A DNA stretch of 64,000 nucleotides, taken from positions 3,782,001 through 3,846,000 of the forward strand of contig OY970284.1 of NCBI GenBank assembly GCA_963715895.1, in the 5' to 3' direction. Position 1 is the first letter of the stretch. Each line of letters begins with the position of its first letter. This DNA comes from JADGNZ01 sp963715895. GTDB taxonomy: Bacteria > Acidobacteriota > Thermoanaerobaculia > Gp7-AA8. A program made the translations under genes and the position numbers. This document shows, piece by piece, positions 56,059-64,000 of the stretch. Under the pieces are notes generated by a model that worked only from the letters and a program-made list of their open reading frames with translations, had not been told where the DNA came from and made no database searches.

Positions 56059-56181
56059 TGTGGTTCTCGTTTCGCAGTCGAGGACGACTTCTTCAAAGAA
56101 GATGATGAGATCGAAGATCGTAAACATCGCTGTGTACAGTTTCCCGGATGTTCGTGTTCAATTGACGCTGGAGCGAACGAC

Positions 56182-56332
56182 TTGAACTCACGCGGAGACG
56201 CGGAGGAGATGACGAGAACTTCTCTCTCCGCGCACTCGGCGCCTTCGCGTGAGTCCTTCAGCCCAGAAAGCATCCGCCACTGTATGGGTTCAGCCTTGGA
56301 ATACTGAATTCCGGCGACCTGTGCTTCGCGAA
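56182..56332. repeat. Duplicated intergenic module, copy 2 (family H)
   Basis: CTCACGCGGAGACGCGGAGG ... CTTCGCGTGAG inverted repeat (to 56255), then the same trailing sequence as copy 1 up to GACCTGT. It ends 13 bp before the ATG at 56345. Confidence 0.75.
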
Positions 56333-56344
56333 GTGAGGTCGAAT

Positions 56345-56641
56345 ATGAAAGTACTCGGGATCGTCGCTATCCTTCTCCTGCTGGTGGTCGCCGTCGCGAA
56401 TGTCTGGAGTGTCTTGCGGCCTACTCCGCAGCCTTCAGGTATCACAGCGTGGGAGTACATGGTTGTTGATCTTCCAGACGAAGATCTGGCGAAGGCCCTC
56501 GACAAGATAGGCCGGGATGGATGGGAAGCCGCCTCAGCGCGGAGGGCGATCTCGAAGGCCGGAGCGAGTTCCGAAACGACGGGAATCTACGAGATCATCT
56601 TCAAGCGGCCGCGCAAAGAAAACTACCTCATTCAAAGGTGA
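56345..56641 (+). CDS. Small membrane-anchored DUF4177-like protein
   Basis: 98 residues: N-terminal helix (VLGIVAILLLLVVAVANVWSVL) and a small domain WEYMVVDLPDEDLAKALDKIGRDGWEA typical of DUF4177-like proteins (aromatic start, GWE turn). Function unknown. ATG 56345 is directly downstream of the duplicated module. Confidence 0.75.
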   Translation: MKVLGIVAILLLLVVAVANVWSVLRPTPQPSGITAWEYMVVDLPDEDLAKALDKIGRDGWEAASARRAISKAGASSETTGIYEIIFKRPRKENYLIQR

Positions 56642-56651
56642 TGCAGTTGAG

Positions 56652-58760
<2,109 letters not shown>

Positions 58761-58846
58761 GGAATCTCCTGTTCGTTGGAGAGTATCGGGAAGGAGAGGC
58801 GTTGGGAAGGGGAGTGCGGCGGGCTGGCCGCCGCACTCCGGAGGTC

Positions 58847-61801
58847 TTATTTCAATCGTAACGCGACGAAGCCCGCCATGGCCAGCGCAATGGCCAGCAA
58901 CAACAAGACGCGCGGAGATGTGGCGGGGATGTTGGCCGCGGGGACTGTGGTGATGGTCGAAGTAGCGGTGTTGTTGGCCGGGTTCTGATCGGAGCTCGAT
59001 GTGGTCACGGTGGCCGTGTTCGACACCGAGCCCGCGGTGGACGGCGACGTGACCGTAAGACTGATCGTTGCCGAGCCGGCGTTGGCGATCGTGCCGAGGT
59101 TGCAGGTGACGGTGGTCGTACCGCTGCAGCTTCCCTGGGTGGGCGTGGCGGAGGTGAACGTCGTGCCTGCGGGGAGGATGTCGGTGACGACGACATTCGC
59201 GGCCGCCCCGGGACCGGCGTTGGAGACGACGATCGTGTAGGTCAGCGGGCTGCTGGTTCCGTACGGGCCGGGCTGCGGCGTCTTCGTGATCGAGAGATCC
59301 GCGGTCGTGGTGACGTTCGTGTTGGCGGTCGAAGTGTTATTGCCGGGCGTCCCATCGGTCGACGAAGACGATACAGTGGCGGTGTTGCTGACCGTCGCCG
59401 CTCCGGCGGGGCCGTTCACGTTGAGTGTGAACACCGCGGAGCCGACGGCCATCGATCCCAGCGTGCAGGTGACCGTGCCGGTGCCGTTCACCGCGGGCGT
59501 CACGCAGCTCCAGCCGCCGGGGGCGACGACCGAGGCGAAGGTCGTTCCGGCAGGGATGGTGTCGGACAGCGCGGCGTTGATGGCCGCATTCGGGCCGTTG
59601 TTTGTGACGGTGATTGTGTAGCTGATGACGGTGCTTGCGTTCGCGCTTGCTGGTCCGGTCTTGAGAACGGCCAGGTCGGCGGGGGAGGCGATGAGGTTGA
59701 TGTTGTCGAAGGTCGTGCCGACCCCGGTTGCCGTTCCCATGAAGCCGTCGAGCGTGCCGGGTCCGGTCGGCGTGACGCTGTGAGCGGGGATGGCGGTGTT
59801 GTCGAGCGAATCGACGCCGAGGTTGCCGTCGAGCTTCTGGGCAATGCTGCCGGCCGCGCCGAAGACGAAGGAGTCCGCGGCGGTGCCGCCGAGCAGCGAT
59901 TCGACATTCTGGAACCCACTCGTGGCGCCGGGGATGTTGCCGCTGTTCGCGCCGGTGATGTTCCAGGTCTGGGCGACGTTCGTACCGATCAGCGTGTCAT
60001 TGCCGGCGCCGCCGTCGAGGGTGGTCGGTATGCCGGTCTGGCCGAGGGTGAAGATGTCGTCGCTCCCCCCGAGCTGGATGTCGACCTTGAGAAGCTCCGC
60101 CAGAGGAACGAAGCCGGTATCGCCGTCCATGGTCAACGTCACCGGGCTCGTGGCGAGCATGGATCCGGTATCGGCTGCCGCGGTACCGGCGAACGTGGTC
60201 AGATTTGCGACGGTGGTGGTTGTCGCGTAGACGAACGGCTGGAAGCCGATGCTGGCGCTGACGTCCGTTCCGCTGGCGAGCCATGGATCGAAGTTGGGGG
60301 TGCCGCTCACTTCGGCGGCAACGGAAGCGGCGAGATTGCTTCCCCAGTAGTTGTTCACGGCGGTTATCGATCCCGCGCTCAGGTTGTTCAGACCGAAACC
60401 GGTGTTGTTGCTCAAGTCGTTGTAGAGAAGCGGCGCGATCGCACCCGCGGTGGCGTCGATCAACACTCCATCCGCCGACCCGCCGGTAACGAAGCTATGG
60501 TCGATCCCGTTCGGGTTGGTCCCGAAGGCTGCCAGCGTTCCGGTGGCGACATGTACGCCGCCGCCCGCGCCGCTGCCCGTGATGACGTTGGTCTCGAGGT
60601 GGGCGAGACCATTCGATTGTACGAGCACGCCCGTATCGCAGTTGGTGATGGTGTTGCTGATCAGCCGCACGGGCAGGTTTCCGGAAAAGTCCGACCCTGC
60701 AATCCACTGGTACCCGATATTGGCGCCAGATGCCGTGTTACCGCTGTAGGTGACGGTGCTGCTGGCGCCGGAATGCGAGGTCACGCGGAAGGCGCGTTCG
60801 ATATTCAGCGACGGACTGTTCCCTGCGGCATCGTTGAGGAAGCTGTTGTTGGCGATGGTGATGTTGCTGGTGTGAGCGTGGCCGTTCTCCCAGATACCGA
60901 GCGTCACCTGAGGGTTTGCCGACTGGGCGTTGAGAGTATGGATGACGTTATTGGAGATGTTCAAGCCATCGTAGACGCTGCCGCCGCTGGTGTTCGACTG
61001 CATGACCACACTGGTGGAAAAGTTCCCTGCGCCGGAGTCGCTGACGCCGTCGCCGGGGATCTGAAAACTGTTACCGGTGATTGATTGGTTTGTCCCGAAG
61101 CTGAAGTTAATGCCGATGTTCTGGAGCGTGTCGGCCGGAGCGACTGTGGCATTGAGGTCCGTAGGGATACGGATGAAGTTGTTCGTGATCGTCGTGTTGT
61201 TGTAGTCGCTCGAACTGCCGGCAAACATGCCGATGGAGAGGTCGAAATCAAGGATGCGCAGATTCGAGATCGTCCATCCCTGGCTGCCTCCCGGAAAGTC
61301 GGAGGAGTCGAAAACGAGAAAGCCCTCGAGGTTCACAGCAGCGAGGTCGCCCGGTCCCTGAATGGTAGCGCTGCCGAGCGACGTGGCCGTGAGCGTGACG
61401 TTGTTGACTCCCGACGGAACCAGGACCTCGTAGTCATCGGCGGTATTGGCCGTGTTGTCATTGCCGAGCGCCCAGGCGGCGGCAGCGAACGGCTGCGTGA
61501 AATCGAAGGTGCCGCTGAGGATGATGGTGTCGCCGGCCGCTGCTGCGTTCAGAGCGTTCTGGATACGGCGGTAATCGTTGTTCGCGGCGTCGATATCAGG
61601 TCCCGCGTTCACGGTGACGATCGAGCTGGCGATGGGATGGAGGCTGGTGCTCTTGATCACGCGCCGCGCTGTTTTGAGGACTACCGAGGAGCCGACGCTG
61701 ACCTCGCGTCCGCTGAGGTCGGTGATTCGTTTCTGCGCGATAGCCTGGCCGGATAGAAACGTCAATAGAGCAAACACAAGCGTAGCTCTGCGGATATCCA
61801 T
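58847..61801 (-). CDS. Large surface protein: beta-helix, DUF11 repeats, IPTL-CTERM-like tail
   Basis: 984 residues: signal peptide (TLVFALLTFLSGQAIAQ), right-handed parallel beta-helix (about 50-500), an RTX-like block (LDGGAGNDTLIG), two DUF11 domains (starting ADLAVLKTGPASANAS and ADLSITKTPQPGPYG), then IPATSP, a hydrophobic stretch and a basic end (ALRLK). The tail resembles the IPTL-CTERM/exosortase-type sorting signal in layout though its motif is a variant. Expected to be processed and surface-exposed; no sorting protease is in the window. ATG 61801 is preferred to 61816. Confidence 0.82.
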   Translation of the reverse strand: MDIRRATLVFALLTFLSGQAIAQKRITDLSGREVSVGSSVVLKTARRVIKSTSLHPIASSIVTVNAGPDIDAANNDYRRIQNALNAAAAGDTIILSGTFDFTQPFAAAAWALGNDNTANTADDYEVLVPSGVNNVTLTATSLGSATIQGPGDLAAVNLEGFLVFDSSDFPGGSQGWTISNLRILDFDLSIGMFAGSSSDYNNTTITNNFIRIPTDLNATVAPADTLQNIGINFSFGTNQSITGNSFQIPGDGVSDSGAGNFSTSVVMQSNTSGGSVYDGLNISNNVIHTLNAQSANPQVTLGIWENGHAHTSNITIANNSFLNDAAGNSPSLNIERAFRVTSHSGASSTVTYSGNTASGANIGYQWIAGSDFSGNLPVRLISNTITNCDTGVLVQSNGLAHLETNVITGSGAGGGVHVATGTLAAFGTNPNGIDHSFVTGGSADGVLIDATAGAIAPLLYNDLSNNTGFGLNNLSAGSITAVNNYWGSNLAASVAAEVSGTPNFDPWLASGTDVSASIGFQPFVYATTTTVANLTTFAGTAAADTGSMLATSPVTLTMDGDTGFVPLAELLKVDIQLGGSDDIFTLGQTGIPTTLDGGAGNDTLIGTNVAQTWNITGANSGNIPGATSGFQNVESLLGGTAADSFVFGAAGSIAQKLDGNLGVDSLDNTAIPAHSVTPTGPGTLDGFMGTATGVGTTFDNINLIASPADLAVLKTGPASANASTVISYTITVTNNGPNAAINAALSDTIPAGTTFASVVAPGGWSCVTPAVNGTGTVTCTLGSMAVGSAVFTLNVNGPAGAATVSNTATVSSSSTDGTPGNNTSTANTNVTTTADLSITKTPQPGPYGTSSPLTYTIVVSNAGPGAAANVVVTDILPAGTTFTSATPTQGSCSGTTTVTCNLGTIANAGSATISLTVTSPSTAGSVSNTATVTTSSSDQNPANNTATSTITTVPAANIPATSPRVLLLLAIALAMAGFVALRLK

Positions 61802-61937
61802 AGGAACAACCTCCACTTCGTTGCCGTGCGATTTGTGGACGGTACAGCATCGTCAAACAATTTGCGAGCCCAAGTAACACACATTCGGATGACGTCCATC
61901 ACGCGCGCGTGACGCATTCCGCTCTACAGCATCGGAA

Positions 61938-63245
61938 TCACGTCGCGGAAGTCGTTCCTATGGCCGGCAACGATGGGTCGACAATCAGGCCGGTCTGCCA
62001 CTCCAATTGGGGGCGTACCGCACCGACCCATTTTCCGAACCAGACCGACCGTTCCTCGACGGCGTCGAGAACGTCGAAGACCAGGATGTCGTCCATGTGG
62101 AAGATGAGATCCCGCTCATTCCTGCGTATGTCCAGTTGCACGCGGTGAACGCCGTCATTGAGCAGGTCGGCGGGAATCTCGAAAGAGCTTCGAAACAGTC
62201 CGGCCGGAAACGGCTTCCCGTGCCACTCCGGTTCGCGGAACGACGCCGTGCTGAAGATCGCCGACCCCTCTTCGGTCCGGACGACGACGGTCAGGTTCAA
62301 TTGTGCGCCCGGCAGGAGGTTCCAATATTCGAATTCGACGCGGAGCGGCGTGCGCACGGTGACGTGATCCTGCAGCGCGCCGTTCGCGGGGAGGACCGCG
62401 GCCCGGTGCAGGCGCACGCGGTCGTTGCCGGGCGCCGTCGACGGATCGCTCCAGTTCTGCTGGCTCATCGTCGTCAGCGTGGTCCTCAGATAATCGTTGA
62501 TGACCCGGCCCGGATCGCCTTCCTGGACGATCCGGCCGCCGGCGAGCCAGGCCACGCGGCTGCAGAGGTTCTGTACGGCGGCCATGTTGTGCGAGACGAA
62601 GATCACGGTGCGACCGTCGCGCGAGACCTCGCTCATCTTGCCGAGGCATTTCTTCTGAAATGCCGCGTCGCCGACTGCCAGAACTTCGTCGACGATCAGA
62701 ATCTCGGGCTGCAGATGCGCGGCCACGGCGAAGGCCAGCCGCATATACATGCCGGTCGAGAAGCGTTTGACGGGAGTGTCGAGAAAACGGCCGATCTCGG
62801 CGAAGGCGACGATCTCCTCGAAATTGCGCTCGATCTCGGCGTGCTTCATGCCGAGGATGGCGCCGTTGAGGTAGATGTTCTCGCGGCCGGTCAGCTCCCC
62901 ATGAAAGCCGGTTCCCACCTCGAGCAGACTCCCCACGCGGCCATAAAGACGGGTACGCCCTTCGGTAGGCTCGGTGATCCGGGAGAGGATTTTCAGCAGA
63001 GTCGATTTTCCCGCGCCATTGCAGCCGATGATTCCGAGGCGGTCGCCGGGGTAAAGGTCGAGGTTGATTCCCCGCAGCGCCCAGAACGTCTCCTCCCCGC
63101 TCACCTCGGCGCGGCCGGTCATACGTTTCACTGATGTATCGAAGGCGCCGACCAGTGCTTCGCGCAGGGTGGCGTACGCCGCGCGTTTCTTCGACGCGAC
63201 GCGGTACTGCTTGCCGACGTTCTCGATGTTGATGATGGGACGCAT
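61938..63245 (-). CDS. ABC-2 polysaccharide exporter ATPase with Wzt C-terminal domain
   Basis: 435 residues: Walker A GCNGAGKST, signature FSTGMYMRLAFAVAAHL, Walker B ILIVDEVLAVGD, then a beta-sandwich Wzt-like C-terminal domain (about 290-425) that in homologues recognises the end of the O-antigen chain. Exports lipid-linked polysaccharide with the permease encoded just upstream. The 135-bp gap to the next minus gene holds no gene; it contains the palindrome TCACGCGCGCGTGA near 61905. Confidence 0.93.
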   Translation of the reverse strand: MRPIINIENVGKQYRVASKKRAAYATLREALVGAFDTSVKRMTGRAEVSGEETFWALRGINLDLYPGDRLGIIGCNGAGKSTLLKILSRITEPTEGRTRLYGRVGSLLEVGTGFHGELTGRENIYLNGAILGMKHAEIERNFEEIVAFAEIGRFLDTPVKRFSTGMYMRLAFAVAAHLQPEILIVDEVLAVGDAAFQKKCLGKMSEVSRDGRTVIFVSHNMAAVQNLCSRVAWLAGGRIVQEGDPGRVINDYLRTTLTTMSQQNWSDPSTAPGNDRVRLHRAAVLPANGALQDHVTVRTPLRVEFEYWNLLPGAQLNLTVVVRTEEGSAIFSTASFREPEWHGKPFPAGLFRSSFEIPADLLNDGVHRVQLDIRRNERDLIFHMDDILVFDVLDAVEERSVWFGKWVGAVRPQLEWQTGLIVDPSLPAIGTTSAT

Positions 63246-63264
63246 GGTCTTGCCGTAGCCGCGC

Positions 63265-64000
63265 TCAGATGAAGTCGGCGAAACTCCTCTCGGTCTTCTT
63301 GAACACGTGCGCCGCGACTACGAATGCCGCGGAGGTAATGGCCGTGGCCAGGGCCAGTGCCTTCCAGTGAAACGGTGTAGAGAACAGCGCGGAACGGCAT
63401 CCCTCGATGATCGGCGACATCGGATTGAGGTAGAGCAGCCAGCGAAGGTGCGGAGGGACGACGGTCGACGGTACGACGACCGACGAGCCGAACAACCAGA
63501 GCTGAATCATGAACGGCAATGCGAACCGGACGTCGCGGTACTTGACGTTTAGCGCGGACATCCACATTCCCGTGCTGATCGCGCAGAGCGTGGTCAATCC
63601 GAAGAGAACCGGAAGCATCAGGATATGAGGCGTCAGCCGGACGCCGTAATAGAGCATCATCCCGCCGAGAAGGAGCGTGGAGAGGCCAAGATCGACCATG
63701 CCCGCGAGAACGGCCGCCGCCGGCATGAGCAGGCGCGGGAAGTAGACCTTGGTGACCAGTTGCACGTTGTTGACCAGGCTGTTGCCGCTGTTGGCGACGG
63801 CGTTGGCGAAAAATGTCCAGGGCACCAGTCCCGCCAGCGCGAAGAGCGGGTAGGGGATGCCTCCGCTGACTCCCGCCAGCCGGCCGAAGACGAGCGTGAA
63901 GATGAGCATCATGAAGGCGGGCTGGAGCAGCGCCCACGCCGCGCCGAGCAGCGTCTGTTTGTAACGGACCTTGATGTCGCGCCAGATCAGGAAGTAGAGC
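63265..64000 (-). CDS. ABC-2 polysaccharide exporter permease, partial
   Basis: The frame is open to the window edge, where it encodes LYFLIWRDIKVRYKQT, a typical segment near the N terminus of Wzm/TagG permeases; the true start lies beyond 64000. Five or six membrane helices are visible. It precedes the ATPase gene by 19 bp on the same strand. Confidence 0.92.
   Translation of the reverse strand, partial: LYFLIWRDIKVRYKQTLLGAAWALLQPAFMMLIFTLVFGRLAGVSGGIPYPLFALAGLVPWTFFANAVANSGNSLVNNVQLVTKVYFPRLLMPAAAVLAGMVDLGLSTLLLGGMMLYYGVRLTPHILMLPVLFGLTTLCAISTGMWMSALNVKYRDVRFALPFMIQLWLFGSSVVVPSTVVPPHLRWLLYLNPMSPIIEGCRSALFSTPFHWKALALATAITSAAFVVAAHVFKKTERSFADFI

Noticed and set aside
63128..63937. Minus-strand 269-codon frame over the exporter permease
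   Set aside because: Out-of-frame shadow of the Wzm-like permease.

Overview
The window is GC-rich, tightly packed bacterial chromosome with a gene on nearly every kilobase on both strands. It holds no rRNA, tRNA, CRISPR array, phage or intact insertion sequence, so taxonomy rests on gene content. The Bat-type VWA operon, several secreted S9 and S8 peptidases, a cytochrome fused to a LolA-like domain, a MamK-type actin, single-subunit SdhC and abundant intergenic inverted repeats best fit Acidobacteriota (perhaps near Thermoanaerobaculia). This is a judgement from gene content, not a computed placement.

Layout. 0-3.7 kb: taurine/nitrate-type ABC importer with two permeases, an ATPase and a binding protein whose frame carries a UGA at residue 50 (possible selenocysteine). 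3.7-6.2 kb: VapBC-like pair, a glycosyltransferase, KsgA. 6.3-13.3 kb: MoxR-DUF58-BatA-BatB-TPR-BatD operon. 13.4-21.7 kb: housekeeping and metabolic genes (LolA-like protein, acetyltransferase, beta-carbonic anhydrase, aldo/keto reductase, old-yellow-enzyme, aldehyde dehydrogenase, ClC exchanger). 21.8-26.5 kb: MacA/MacB-like efflux system. 27-29.1 kb: amidase and MamK-like actin operon. 29.2-33.8 kb: cytochrome, SPFH proteins, two small exported paralogues. 34-37.6 kb: DPP-IV and a subtilase. 37.7-38.3 kb: a 21-bp minisatellite in frame behind a cytochrome c lipoprotein. 39.7-47.5 kb: a Ser/Thr kinase, an FHA-AAA+ activator, then a putative sigma54-promoter operon ending in a neprosin-family protease. 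47.9-55.3 kb: SahH, AT-hook protein, 5'-nucleotidase, SdhCAB. 55.7-64 kb: small lipoproteins, oligopeptidase B, a 984-residue surface protein with a sorting-like C terminus, and a Wzt/Wzm polysaccharide exporter cut by the window end.

Three points stand out. First, the binding protein is open on both sides of its UGA, has a near-perfect Shine-Dalgarno sequence, and its UGA lies where I recall relatives having cysteine. Second, kinase, FHA activator and neprosin operon look like one regulatory circuit: two identical-spacing palindromes 22 bp apart lie 41 bp upstream of a good -24/-12 promoter. Third, intergenic spaces carry about ten unrelated families of two-armed inverted repeats, several built from 7-8-nt tandem words, some running into the 5' ends of genes and supplying start codons.

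Many genes have a -10-like hexamer only 6-10 nt before the start codon (at 92, 4464, 6304, 18495, 26486, 36311 and 51826), suggesting frequent leaderless transcription.
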